Positions 13,001 to 25,500 of a stretch of DNA of 64,000 bases are shown here, in pieces. The translations under genes and the position numbers were made by a program. The number at the start of each line of letters is the position of its first letter. Position 1 is the stretch's first letter. Origin of the DNA: Nematostella vectensis (lineage: Eukaryota; Cnidaria; Anthozoa; Actiniaria; Edwardsiidae); NCBI RefSeq assembly GCF_932526225.1, contig NC_064034.1, positions 13,528,887-13,592,886 on the forward strand, given 5' to 3'. A model generated the notes under the pieces. It worked only from the letters and a program-made list of their open reading frames with translations, was not told where the DNA came from and did no database searches.

Positions 13001-15290
13001 GGCTATTTTATTTGCCTCACATCCCCTATAGGCCCTCTTAAATATATTTTCATTAAAAATTTACTAGCTCGGTAACCGTCAATTATGATTTTTTACACTT
13101 ATTACAGTGCTTATCATTTTTTCATCCCTTTCGTCGTCTTGTTCATGTCCATTAACCTCCTTGCTCTCTTCAACACCACTTCTGCTACTGCTCTGATGAG
13201 TTCTAGATTTTCTGGATAACAATCTTTACGAAGTCCATTTTTAAAACTTATTGAAAATGATGTTATCTTGAAGTCAAGAAATATAAACCTTTAATAACCA
13301 CTTCTTGTAAGCTGTTCTAAGTTTCTCGGACTAGTTTGAAAGTTAAACAAATACTTCATCACTGCCTAAAGTCTAACCTCCAGGGATTCAGAGAGAAAAA
13401 ACAACGCATATATTAGTATTTGCGTAACGGAAACAGCGTCTACTCGTCACGAAAGTCTTTTTTTGCGATCGATGTTTTGTTAACGGCAAAACTGGCCAAC
13501 GAAAACACCAGAAAAAAACGCTGACATTTTGAAATTAAACGTTAAAAATCTCAATGATCGTTTGAAGGTATACCATGCATTGGAGGAGATGGACGTCAAA
13601 GCGTTTATGTGGTGTTGAATATATTTATTTTTTCTTTTTGTTTTCTATAACAAGAAAGAGAAAAGATCTATATGCCCCAGGGAGATGTGTTTGCTATGAA
13701 GTTAGTTGTATTACCGTTTTGTTAGCGATGTATATACACCTGAAAAAACGCAATTGCAAGCGACAAATGGCAGTTGTAAAACCAACCGCTTCTTTGCGTC
13801 CATGGGTATTGATTATTGGTAAGAATAAAGATAAGAATCTTACTAGTTGAATGATAATCCATATATTTTCCAGTACAAATTTGACGAGAAAAATGACAAT
13901 TGCTTTTTGCGCTGACATTTTTTGTATTTGGAAATCAGCAGTGATATTTCCAAATGACTGAAAATAGAGGATAGTCACGTATGATGATAATGAAACGAGT
14001 GCAAAGTCCACCGCACACAATACACCGATGTTTTTTTTTATTCGTCGTAATTTAATGTTTGAGGCTAGAATACGAAAAGTAGTGTAGTTTTCCCTCGAGA
14101 AATCAAGATTAAATCGTAGTTGTATCACATGGTATCACATAATCTCCCGTCTATTGCGTTCATACTTATTCCATACGCTAGCTCAAGTATTGTTTTGTAT
14201 TCTAAGTGCACAGATATCATAGACCCTTCAATGCTCACTCACTGATTTCCATTCATCAGTCGCGATGCAATCTCACGAGGAAATGGTCGCTAATTTTCAG
14301 CCAACTCGTTCAATAATGCTTAGGAAAAAGGAACGACAAAACATATACCAGACAGAGAAAATCACAGAGAAAATGGATTTAAAACTGGATAATATCGAAA
14401 ATAATGAAAAGTGTCATTTACCACAATACTATTTACCCGACGAATTATTGATTTAATCAAAATATAAAGAAATACTAAAAAAAATTACTCTTATTTTCAA
14501 AGGTAAATATTTTTGACAAAAAATTTTAAGATCATTTTTATAACTTCATTGATAATATTTACTCCGGCATTATTTAGTTTGGCAGATATCTGTACATATG
14601 AAACCTTTAGACTCACTTCTTCTAGCGGAATCAATTAACACAAAGAATGTAAGCAAGCAATTCTAATTATTATTGAAAATACTTTGTCTCTTAATAAGAC
14701 AAGAGGGGTTCTTTAAAATCACCTGAATAAAACTGTAGAAAGACTAGTTGTATATTTTTCGTAATTTTAAGCACAAAGTGATAAAGGTGGACCAAATTAC
14801 ATGCCCACAAAAAGTTGAAAGCTTATTTATTTTATTGCTTATTGTGTGTGGGTTTATATATATTTGTTCTTAAAGCGCGCCATTCGGCTGAGGTGCTATG
14901 AATGAAAAGCGACAGTTGGGTGACAAATAGAAGTTCTTCACATCCATATACCGATAAGCTAAGGCGAATTGAGCTCTTCTGTTTAGAAAAACGCGTAACG
15001 TAGGAATAATCTAGTAATTGGCCGGAAGTAAAATGGGGAGCGCAAAATGTATCTTCTCCTATCGGTCGCTTTATCTTAAGACCACTGCAGATTCATAGAC
15101 GTGGCTCTTCATTTGTAGTAAACAAGGGAAGAAAATTAAACGCTTATCGGATGCATGGGAAAATCTTGTTTCGCACCACGCGTGGAGGGTACATAGCGAT
15201 TCATTAGTGAAGGCTTTTGTTCACAAGTGAGGTTATCTTGCGCAAATAATCTATCGGATGGTACATCCGCTTAAAGGCTCATAAAGCGGA
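7071..15290. other. Long non-coding stretch
   Basis: AT-rich DNA in which I see no convincing coding exon. Open frames of 60-140 codons (for example around 12245-12637 on both strands, and 13694-14128 minus) lack recognisable domains or flanking splice context. A short hairpin, CACAGTGCTCTAGCACTGTG, lies near 8662. A possible promoter and leader exon at 8383-8465 is listed separately. Confidence 0.5.
8383..8465 (+). promoter_or_regulatory. Possible orphan TATA promoter and leader exon
   Basis: TATATAAAGAAACGG is followed about 80 bp later by a donor-like GCACG/GTAGGG. The layout resembles the leader exon of the peptide precursor at 16.5 kb, but no coding exon follows within several kilobases. 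It may be a distal promoter of that gene or chance. Confidence 0.2.
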
Positions 15291-15299
15291 TTCGCTGAG

Positions 15300-15386
15300 C
15301 TATAAATTGCTTGCCGTTTCTCGCATCATCACTAATTGATCGAGCACAAATTCGAGCATACAGGAGCGGCTAGAAGCAAATTGCTG
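15300..15386 (+). promoter_or_regulatory. TATA promoter and 5' UTR exon of precursor 1
   Basis: A TATA box (CTATAAATTGC) at 15300 precedes a probable non-coding exon that ends at 15386 with a strong donor (TTGCTG/GTAAGT). The matching acceptor is TTCCTTGTAG ending at 16481, 15 nt before the start codon of precursor 1. The transcription start is inferred near 15330. Confidence 0.55.
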
Positions 15387-16496
15387 GTAAGTTGCAAAAC
15401 AAAACTTAAACAAAATCGTGCTCCGGCGGAAAGCATTTTATAAAGATTATTATTTTTTATTATTATTTCTTTTACGAGTTACAAGGCTTTCGATAACAAA
15501 ACGGATTAGTTAATTTCATCATCATCTTTATATGTAAGTTCAAAACGTAATCTTATTAGGAATAAAGCAAAGCCAGATTTTGTTCTTTTGAAAGGGTAAG
15601 GGTTAGGGTAATAAACTACTTAATATCTCTTGCTACCATTCTACTGGTTGTCTAATTTTGACTATTGATATAAACAAATCGTATTTTCAAGTTATTTGAG
15701 CATTTTGTCCTTTTCTAAAAGGAAGTAGCCAATCTTGAATTTCGAATCTTTAGGCCACGGGCAAAATTTAATTGAGAATGATTGTACTTTTACATAATAT
15801 TTCGTACTTAGTATCCCAAGAAATGCTTTGTAAAAAGTGCAATTTCTTTTTTCTTATGCACGTTTTTTAAAGGTGTTACAGAACAGCTCACAATTACGCT
15901 CTCTATTTGTGTTCATGAAAAATTCGAATCTCTTTGGCTTAGTTATATATAATGAACTTCCAGATTGTTGATCATTTAGTTGGTTGCCGGGTCTTGATAA
16001 AATATTATTCAATTCCCTTACTACTCATTTTGCAGAGTTTTGTTTTTGTTGATTTTTTTAAACCAAGATTTTTTGTGTCAGAAGTTTAGTGTCATTTCCC
16101 TTGACACCTAGGGACACACCATATGATATGTGACTGGGAGGTTACAATTTTTTTTTTTTTTGCTCTATATTTCTTCCGCGGCCAGTTGGCTTGCTTGATT
16201 TCCTTCTCTCTTGAAAGTCACATTTGAGCGCGATGTTTATTTTACAAATTATTCATATAAAAATCTTGTCTTTGCAACATCCAAGTCTCGCAAGTAAAGC
16301 ACATTTGATCGTCTCAAATGTGCGATTTTAAATTTGCGCCTTACAAGAACTAGCTTCTTAGAACACTCTTAATTACATCCCCGAGGATTACAACACGCCC
16401 CTCATCCAACCATGATTGGCTTATGCCGTCATCAAACGATGCTATTATTAAAGAATATAAAAATTCAAACTTTCCTTGTAGAAACACAGAAACATC

Positions 16497-17046
16497 ATGA
16501 AGAGATCTCTAGTCGTTGTTCTTGTTGTCGCCATCGCCGCTGCCATGTTTGTCGAAACAGAGGGATTCCTCAGGAACGGCCGAGAACAAATCCCGTCTAA
16601 ACTCGAGCGTGACGCGGCAGAGCTAGAGGACTTCTACAATGCGCTGTACGCGCAGCAGAGAGCCAACCCTGGATATGACCGATTCAGACGAGGTACGATA
16701 TGGTGGCAGCGGTTCCCGTAATCTTTTTTCCTACCGTTTTCGGTTGCTCGTTGCTACAAACGTTTTATTTGACCGTACTGGCTGAGGTCGCATTGGCTGC
16801 TTGTAAATCACACCATGTTTCCAGTAAAAAATCATTTTTCCTTTATCGGCTTGTATCGGCAAACATATTGGTTTGTTTATCACTGATAATTGAAAGGAGG
16901 AATCATATAAAATCATATATAACGCATTTTTACATTTTAACAATTAAAAACTCTTGCCTTGTTACATAGGCGTCAGCATGTACCTGTATTTTTAACTGTG
17001 TTCAACTCCTCTTTTTATTGTTTCAGAACGTAAAGCCAACGCATAA
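16497..17046 (+). CDS. Antho-RNamide-type neuropeptide precursor, paralogue 1
   Basis: Coding exons 16497-16692 and 17027-17046 (phase-1 intron, GTACGA donor, TTGTTTCAG acceptor) give 71 residues. Residues 1-23 are a signal peptide, with predicted cleavage after VETEG. The mature chain starts FLRNGREQI. Cleavage at the Arg and use of Gly as amide donor would give Phe-Leu-Arg-Asn-NH2. This matches the backbone of Antho-RNamide, isolated from the anemone Anthopleura elegantissima as L-3-phenyllactyl-Leu-Arg-Asn-NH2. The rest is cysteine-free, acidic in the middle (ERDAAELEDFY), and ends basic (DRFRRERKANA). A single peptide copy per precursor is unusual for cnidarians, whose precursors often carry many. 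A poly(A) signal AATAAA lies at 17209. The secreted-peptide call is firm; the peptide identity rests on the six-residue match and its position. Confidence 0.83.
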
Positions 17047-17719
17047 GGAATTGACAGACATTATGATTCATATATTATCGTACCACTAGCTGTAGATCCA
17101 CCATGTGTATGGTATCCCTCGAGATAACTGTTCAACTCTCTTACCACAAGTCCATCTTGTTTTGAACCCGAACGTCGCCTGGTTGCTATGGCAGTATTTG
17201 AATACTGAAATAAACATGCTAGAAAAAGACTATGCAGTTTCGTCTTGACTGCTTGTGGGAGGCTGAGGGAGGGGGAGGGGTGGGAGATGATATAAGCAAT
17301 CACTGTGAAGGTACTAGTCATGATAAGTGGAGGAAGAGAAGGGGTGGGTAGTCGTGGGGTATTTTAGGGGTTGAAAACTTTTTTTTTCTTGTTTGAAACC
17401 TTTTCTAGAAACTCTCAAGATTGCTGAATTGGTTTTATTTAGACTATCTAAAAAATATATCAATTATATTTTAGTAACAATTGACGTTTACCGTGACTAA
17501 GGCGGATTTTTATTTGCATCTTATTAGCATGCTTTACGCAAATATTGGATCCACTTTTGTTCTCGAGCGTGCTCAAAAGTAGGCGGATAAGGAGGTTAGA
17601 TGGCCTGCGGGGTGTGTCGCAAGAGGGCGGGGTATCCGCAGTAGTATTTCCCGTGGCCTTTCTTCCTCAGAGATTTTGAACCCTTTCACCCTCTTTGCCT
17701 CTCCAGGAGCTCAGCCCCT
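17047..17719. other. 3' UTR of precursor 1 and intergenic DNA
   Basis: The 3' UTR runs to shortly after AATAAA at 17209. It shares GGTTGCTATGG with the 3' UTR of paralogue 2 (TGTTGCTATGG near 33580). The rest is unremarkable apart from a G-rich patch near 17260-17360. Confidence 0.5.
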
Positions 17720-19165
17720 AACCTTAACTCATCCACGTGGGAATTCAACACCTTTCACCTTAGCCCATCCTCACAGGATTTCAACAGCCCTAACCTTAAC
17801 TCATCCACCTGGGAATTCAACACCTTTCACCTTAGCCCATCCTCACAGGATTTCAACAGCCCTAACCTTAACTCATCCACCTGGGAATTCAACACCTTTC
17901 ACCTTAGCCCATCCTCACAGGATTTCAACAGCCCTAACCTTAACTCATCCACCTGGGAATTCAACACCTTTCACCTTAGCCCATCCTCACAGGATTTCAA
18001 CAGCCCTAACCTTAACTCATCCACGTGGGAGTTAACACATCTCACCTTAGTCCATCCCCACAGGAATTCAACAGCTCTAACCTTAACTCATCCACCTGGG
18101 AATTCAACACCTTTCACCTTAGCCCATTTTCACAGGATTTCGACAGCCCTAACCTTAACTCATCCACGTGGGAGTTAACACATCTCACCTTAGTCCATCC
18201 CCACAGGAATTCAACAGCTCTAACCTTAACTCATCCACCTGGGAATTCAACACCTTTCACCTTAGCCCATCCTCACAGGATTTCAACAGCCCTAACCTTA
18301 ACTCATCCACGTGGGAGTTAACACATCTCACCTTAGTCCATCCCCACAGGATTTCAACAGCTCTAACCTTAACTCATCCACCTGGGAATTCAACACCTTT
18401 CACCTTAGCCCATTTTCACAGGATTTCGACAGCCCTAATCTTAACTCATCCACCTGGGAATTCAACACCTTTCACCTTAGCCCATCCTCACAGGATTTCA
18501 ACAGCCCTAATCTTAACACATCAACCTGGGAATTTAACACCTTTCACCTTAGCCCATCCTCACAGGATTTCAACAGCCCTAACCTTAACTCATCCACGTG
18601 GGAATTCAACACCTTTCACCTTAGCCCATCTTCACAGGATTTCAGCAGCCCTAATCTTAACTCATCCACGTGGGAATTAACACATCTCACCTTAGCCCAT
18701 CCTCACAGGATTCCAACAGCCCTAATCTTAACTCATCCACGTGGGAGTTAACACATCTCACCTTAGCCCATCCCCACAGGAATTCAACAGCCCTAATCAC
18801 TCATCCACGTGAGAGTTAACACATCTCACCTTAGCCCATCCCCACAGGAATTCAACAGCCCTAATCACTCATCCACGTGAGAGTTAACACATCTCACCTT
18901 AGTCCATCCCCTCAGGAATATAACAGCCCTAATCTTAACTCATCCACGTGGGAGTTAACACATGTCACCTTAGCCCATCCCCACAGGAATTCAACAGCTC
19001 TAACCTTAGCCTACCCCCCTTGGGAGTTAAGTGAATCTGACTTTAGCCTATCCCCCTGGGAGTTAAGCACATCTTACCTTAGCCCATCCCCTCAGGAATT
19101 TAACAGCTCAGAACTTAGCCTACCCCCGTGGGATTTTAATGCCTCTAACCTTAGCTAGTCCCCAT
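17720..19165. repeat. Minisatellite, 72-bp unit, about 20 copies
   Basis: The unit begins AACCTTAACTCATCCACG and contains TTCACCTTAGCCCATCC and CACAGGATTTCAACAGCCC. Copies at 17720, 17792 and onward are 72 bp apart. From about 18025 a higher-order period of 143 bp (72+71) appears, with the variant GGGAGTTAACACATCTCACC. The long open frames (repeating TLTHPPGNSTPF) arise because 72 is divisible by 3; they have no start, signal or splice context that supports a gene. Confidence 0.95.
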
Positions 19166-19204
19166 AAGAGTTCAGCCATCTAACGACCCCCTTGTCTTCT
19201 CTCT

Positions 19205-19385
19205 ACAGGACCCGAAATGATCCCAGGACCCGAAACGGTCCCAGGACCCGAAACGATCCCAGGACCCGAAATGATCCCAGGACCCGAAACGATCCCCGAA
19301 AGTACCCCAAATGATCCCGGGACCCGAAACGATCCCCAAGAGTCCCCGAAATGAACCCCAAGGAATTGCAGTAATGGACAAACAA
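19205..19385 (+). repeat. 18-bp minisatellite, left arm of inverted repeat
   Basis: Copies of AGGACCCGAAACGATCCC follow an acceptor-like TTCTCTCTACAG. In one frame the array reads GPETIPGPEMIP. The block, with its flank (GCAGTAATGGACAAAC), returns inverted at 20255-20420. Confidence 0.85.
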
Positions 19386-20254
19386 AAGGAATGTGGATTG
19401 GCTTTCAGTTTTAAAAACATATGAAACATCTTAGCGTCATTTTTGTTACAATCCAGAAATTTGAATTAATTAAAACCATAGTATTAAGATTTTTATATAC
19501 GACTGCGCGGGAAATACAGCTTTCGACAGCTTGGTTGAGTCAGCATTGGGGTCAAATAAAAATTCCCGTGATGGTAATTTGAAGAATCAGGCGTGAATAA
19601 ATAATTTATACATAACAAGCCATAAACGAATGTCTCCACAGATTAGACATGCCTCTGCTTTCCTGTAGGACAATGTTTGTTTGTGTTCGGTGAATGAAAG
19701 ACCTATCATAAAGAGAGATAGAGAGAAATCATGCAGTGGTGTACGCACAACTACATAAGGAAATTCAAAACTCACATATTGCTTTCAACAAAAGCCACAT
19801 CTCTTTATTTTGCAACGGTAGTAAAAGGGTTGTTTGAGTGCATTACTCAGTGGCCCCTCAGTGTGCTTTTGTCGTTCCATCTTCTTGGCCAAACCGGCTG
19901 TCGGTAAATATTCGCTCGTGTGAACATGGATTTCGTGGTGAAAAACACGTTTGGTTGTCAAATGAATATAGAATTTTGGGGTGATGTTTACCGGAAACGA
20001 GATTTATAGTGTCAGAGTCATGTGTTGGAATTGCAAATGTTTCGAAGGTCAAAAGTTTGGTAGTTCTGAGCAAGGCTGTGCTTTGGCTGTGCTATGTTTA
20101 TGTTGTACTCCCTTCAGTAGCAATTAAAAGTTGTGTATTTGTTTTGGACTCTGTTTATGGGGTTTACCGCCGGGGCAATGTAATAAATAGAAGTATTTTA
20201 TTGGAATTTATATTTTTAAGTCATGTTATTTAGAAATAGATTCGCTGTCAACCC
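19386..20254. other. Spacer between inverted-repeat arms
   Basis: About 870 bp of unique AT-rich sequence with no supported gene. If the two flanking arms are terminal repeats, this is the element's interior, but it carries no transposase-like frame. Confidence 0.4.
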
Positions 20255-20420
20255 CTTTCTTTCTTCTGCTTTCCCTTTGTCCATTACCGCAATTCCGTGG
20301 GGTTGATTCCGGGGACTCCTCGGTATGGTTTCGGGTCCCCGGATCAGTTGGGGTACTTTTGGGGATCATTTTGGGTCCTGGGATCGTTTCGGGTCCTGGG
20401 ATTATTTCGGGTCCTGTACA
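20255..20420 (-). repeat. 18-bp minisatellite, right arm of inverted repeat
   Basis: Reverse-complement copy of the 19205-19385 block: CGGGTCCTGGGATCGTTTCG repeats, plus GTCCATTACCGCAATTCC matching GAATTGCAGTAATGGAC inverted. The unit number and variants differ from the left arm, so the arms have diverged. Confidence 0.8.
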
Positions 20421-23205
20421 TCTCTCACTAGCAAACATAAACAAATGGAACAAACAATCGAACTTTCCCTCAGTTTTTTGCATTAAATTGGAATTAAAGT
20501 GTTAGCACGGTTGGCCTCTGCTGTGTTAACGCGTCGGCCTTTCATCGCTTTGGACAAATCATAGCCATATGTTGTTATAGACATGAAAACGGCGAACGGA
20601 GGTTATTTAATGCTGGGCTTTCGCACACCTCAAAAAACAATTTTGAACACGAAAAAGGAGTGTTGGCCAGTAATATCCCATGGTTTATTTGTGTGTTAGA
20701 CTGTTATTTACACAAATACATAAACAAAAATTGACAAAACATTTGATGTTACGTGTTTGTTCGAGGTTGAAAAAGAGAGGAATTCTACCGAAAGACATCT
20801 ATATGCAATGTATATTTAACAATTCCATTGAGGTGGATAGTGGCCCCCCCTAAGTTAATCCTGGGTACGCGCCTGTACATCTCAATATATTTCTATGGAG
20901 CAGAACATGGAGTTTTCGACGGGAGCCACAACAGTGCTTCACATGACAAGGGCTGTGTCATATTCCCCACCTCCACTCCCCTCAATACTTTCTTATTGTT
21001 TCTGTATCGTACCCTCCCCCAATATTTTGAGGTTCTCGAGTGGGAACGTGTTTTGGGCCCTGGGAAAAAGGGCTTTTTTCGATTTCGGGCTTCCTGTGGC
21101 TTATCGAAAAAGAGCGGTGGCCTGGGAGGGAGGGAGTTTTGTCCCCCTTGCCTCTCTTCCGGGTTCCGGTTCAACTCGCCCTCAGTCCCCTCTCTTCTAT
21201 GAATAGTACAACAGGAAGCCCAATTCATAAATACAGAAAAAGTCCAAAAAACATTCAAAGATGGAGGCTACCAACACCTATTGTATTTGGCGACCAGCTC
21301 TAATAGCGACCAAAATGTTCAGTTTCCTAAGGATGGTCGCTTACGAGTGTCTCGACTTTTTTTTTTAAGAAAAACCTGTCACAACTGCTTTACAATAGAA
21401 CTTCACACTTTAATTTCTAAAGAACGATGCATTAAACAAATTATGTGGCAGGGCATTCAAAAGCTTAGCTCTATTCCTCATGATGGAAAGACCCCTTTGT
21501 CTTTTCCTAACTTTCCCGGCATCAGTTATGCACGAGGAAAAATCAAAATATTTTCCAAGTAACCAAGAAATGCCAAACTTCTTGTCTTTGCTCAAGAAGT
21601 ACTGAGACGTACGCTTTCTGTACCTTAAGCCTGCCCAAGAACTAAAAGACATTCAATGCAACCCAGTAAACAGCGCGGAAAATCTACCACGGGAGAGATA
21701 AGTAATCCCAGAGAAGTTTTAACTTTAATATATAGAGCCATCCTTTTAGAGATAATTTACTTTTTCATCCTAAAAATCTCAATTCTGTGCTATACAAAAA
21801 GGGTTGACTTTCTTTTAGAATCAGCAGCAGGAAGATTCATAACAATTATTTAATTCAAGTATATTCAAACATTAAACAAAATGCTATTGAGTGGATGCTC
21901 GTTTCTTATACCCTGAACGTTAAGTTTTGTGTTTACTCGCTTTACGCCATTTCGTTTTCGCCATTTCTATAGTGAAGAAAAAAAACTCAACTTACAAAAT
22001 ATCCCTGTACTAAACATGAAAATAACATGTGCATTGTGATCAACCAAACAGAAGAAGAAAAGGCGCTTGATACAATAGATTGATCGAACATGATGATTAC
22101 GGGGGATTTACTTTCTTTAAGTTATAGGGAAATCCATTACGAGAATCACCATTACTAATATTAGGGGGAAAGGAATTTCTGGAAATTGAATATTTATTAA
22201 ATTCAAAAGTTTTACACAGCTTACTCCGGTTTACCCCCGTGTTGATAGAGACAAATACGTTCTTTCTTTGTACTTTCCCATCTTCGTCATTAGACATTGT
22301 CCGATAAAAATTATTGTAAGTTTATCAATTTGCTCCCAAAGCAAAGGATTCAATGTGCCGTCTTCCGAATGATGAGCAACAGTTCGTCGGATTTCAAACC
22401 AGTTCGACAATGTTTAGAGGAAATTTAGTGCTCTACTTGTTAATTCTTTATCAATCTAGTCTTCCATTTTTTCACCCACAATATCTTGAATGTTTGAAAG
22501 TTTGACGGCATCATTTTCGAGCGAATGTGTAGTTCCAGAAAATATCCATACCCCCCCTCCATTGAGGGAATTGGAAATTCCGGGGTGTGGGGGGTTCAAA
22601 CGCCCAGGAGTTGCGAAAAGCGCGGGAAATTAAACAGACGCAGGGTTCCCGTGAGTGCAAAATAAAAAACACAAAAAGCTTAATTATTCTAGGTTCTAAT
22701 ATATTTGTCAGGGTTCTATAAAAACAGGTAACATTCTCGGATAGTGCTTTTTTTTAAGCACTATCAATGTATATATATTTTTCTGTTGAGTCTTTGTGCA
22801 AAGTTATTTCAAATTGTGCTGGCTCCACGGGCGGGCGACATCACAGGGTACCGCGCGATGACGAAAAAAACCGAGTCGCCTAGTTATAGACCATTTCTCT
22901 ACCTATGGAGCTCCGCGCGCGGCCTACATCTTTATGGGGGGTCCGAGTGATTAAGTGGTGTTTTAACTTTTCGAAAAAACGAGATCAGCTAACACAACTT
23001 TTACGTCACTTAGATACCTTTAATCAGACGCGCATCCCCCCCCCTTGGCGGCCAAAGAGTAGGTCATTTCTTCAAATCCTATGCTTTTTCCACGTGATAC
23101 CTATGACTGCGCACCCCCCCCCCCCAGCCAATCCTAGGGGCGCGCCTTAATGTGATCCTCCAGGTTCATGGCCTCAAAACATAGTGCCCACTCCTTAAAA
23201 ATCGG
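20421..23205. other. Intergenic, no gene seen
   Basis: Overlapping open frames near 20828-21300 on both strands lack domains and look like chance in a locally GC-richer patch. Short poly-C runs occur near 22552, 23036 and 23114. Confidence 0.45.
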
Positions 23206-24345
23206 ACCAGCGGTATAAAATGCGCCAGGGCGCCAAGGGGGCTGCACCTGCGGTATAAAATACCCATGTTGTGCGGGGGCGCGCATGGGCTGCACCTGCG
23301 GTATAAAATACCCATGTTGTGCGGGGGCGCGCATGGGCTGCACCTGCGGTATAAAATACCAATGTTGTGCGGGGGCGCCCAGGGGCTGCACCTGCGGTAT
23401 AAAATATACATGTTGTGCGGGCTGCACCTGCGGTATAAAATATACATGTTGTGCGGGCTGCACCTGCGGTATAAAATATACATGTTGTGCGGGCTGCACC
23501 TGCGGTATAAAATACCCATGTTGTGCGGGGGCGCCCAGGGGCTGCACCTGCGGTATAAAATATACATGTTGTGCGGGCTGCACCTGCGGTATAAAATATA
23601 CATGTTGTGCGGGGGCGCCCAGGGGCTGCACCTGCGGTATAAAATATACATGTTGTGCGGGCTGCACCTGCGGTATAAAATACCCATGTTGTGCGGGGGC
23701 GCGCAGGGGCTGCACCTGCGGTATAAAATATACATGTTGTGCGGGGGCGCCCAGGGGCTGCACCTGCGGTATAAAATATACATGATGTGCGGGGGCGCCC
23801 AGGGGCTGCACCTGCGGTATAAAATATACATGTTGTGCGGGCTGCACCTGCGGTATAAAATATACATGTTGTGCGGGCTGCACCTGCGGTATAAAATATA
23901 CATGTTGTGCGGGCTGCACCTGCGGTATAAAATACCCATGTTGTGCGGGGGCGCGCAGGGGCTGCACCTGCGGTATAAAATATACATGTTGTGCGGGCTG
24001 CACCTGCGGTATAAAATATACATGTTGTGCGGGCTGCACCTGCGGTATAAAATACCCATGTTGTGCGGGGGCGCGCAGGGGCTGCACCTGCGGTATAAAA
24101 TATACATGTTGTGCGGGGGCGCCCAGGGGCTGCACCTGCGGTATAAAATATACATGATGTGCGGGGGCGCCCAGGGGCTGCACCATGCGGTATAAAATAC
24201 CCATGTTGTGCGGGGGCGCCCAGGGGCTGCACCTGCGGTATAAAATACCCATGTTGTGCGGGGGCGCCCAGGGGCTGCACCTGCGGTATAAAATACCCAT
24301 GATGTGCGGGGGCGCCCAGGGGCTGCACCTGCGGTATAAAAGGCC
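23206..24345. repeat. Composite 36/48-bp minisatellite carrying about 27 TATAAAA motifs
   Basis: Two unit sizes alternate. The short unit (36 bp) is CTGCACCTGCGGTATAAAAT plus ATACATGTTGTGCGGG; the long unit (48 bp) adds GGCGCCCAGGGG. Each copy has a TATAAAA and a CACCTG E-box. Both lengths are multiples of 3 and largely stop-free, so frames of 300-395 codons appear on both strands (repeating YFIPQVQP, RCSPWAPPHN or LHLRYKI). They are treated as non-coding. Confidence 0.93.
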
Positions 24346-25370
24346 GGGCCCATGGGCAGATGGCTGACTTATTCAAACCGTCAAACAGGGCAGAGCTCTA
24401 CCGACTTTCTGTGCTGTACCTTTAGGAAACACTAGAAAATTATCAAAGAAATAATAAGAGCATAGTAAATTAAATATTATATAAGTCTTATACAAAATGT
24501 CACCACCTTTTTGTAGTGAATAGAGACGCAAATTAATAAAATAAATCGGAATAAGGTAACAGACCCATTTTATCTGCCAGAAATCTTAATCGATCACTTC
24601 CATGCGTGGGTATGCTGGGAAAATATAGTACTTCAGTTACGGATTTCTATCAAAATACAAAAGATGAATTTATCAATATACTACAAACTACTAAAGAGAG
24701 AATTTGATGGAAATACCATGCTGTTGCATTGTGCGAAATCATCAACAACACATGAATGAACCAGAATCACAGATGAGCAATGATCTTACTTCTTTGCCTT
24801 TTTAATCTCCTTTTCCAAACCTTTCCAGCTATAGATATCGAGTGCACAGGTGTCGGAAAAAGTCAATAATACGTACAAATGACATCGTTTGCTTTTCCTT
24901 ATTTTTCAAGGAAGTCTTCTTCATTTTGGCAGTAAGAACAACCCTTATCCATATGATGATAGAAGATATTGGATAACAGAACATACCACTTCCTCCGTTT
25001 TCCTTTAAAGGACTGTGAAGATTCCATAAGAGTTTAATGATCTGATTATCATTCACGGTAAAGCCCAAACGAACAACAAAGACTTGAAAATTTGCGATCA
25101 ACATTCATCTCAATTTTGACAAGAGCATATGTTGTTGTTTGCCAGAGTGATCCATCGATAGATTAATCAATTTTGATATTTTTTTCTGCTCAAAACAGGC
25201 CGGAAGAAACCAATCTGGATTCAGAAAGTACATAATAATTTGGAAGAGTAGTGGTGATTCTTAGAAACCGGGCGAAACTAAGCAAAAAAAAAATCCTATT
25301 AGAGCCATCTTTGCTTACAAGCGTCCGTAAATAAAGCATTCAATTATGCTAGTCCTAGGACACTCTTACA
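24346..25370. other. Intergenic, no gene seen
   Basis: AT-rich sequence with no supported coding exon. A 91-codon minus frame (24829-25104) has no recognisable domain. Confidence 0.4.
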
Positions 25371-25469
25371 ATAGACTATGCTAATAGCTTACTAAGTACA
25401 ACGGTGTTTCACTTTTACGGGCTGTAAAATAGAGGGGATGTTCTTACACAAAGCGTCACTGACTTCACC

Positions 25470-25500
<31 letters not shown>

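Noticed and set aside
17676-18751. Repeat proteins of 98-170 residues (TLTHPPGNSTPF)
   Set aside because: By-product of the 72-bp minisatellite; overlapping frames are equally open and there is no signal peptide or exon context.
20828-21303. Several overlapping 87-124-codon frames
   Set aside because: Open on both strands in a locally GC-rich patch, without domains or conserved motifs.
23134-24376. Frames of 300-395 codons on both strands
   Set aside because: Units of 36 and 48 bp are multiples of 3 without stops in most frames; the same region is open in several frames at once, which points to repeat structure and not coding.
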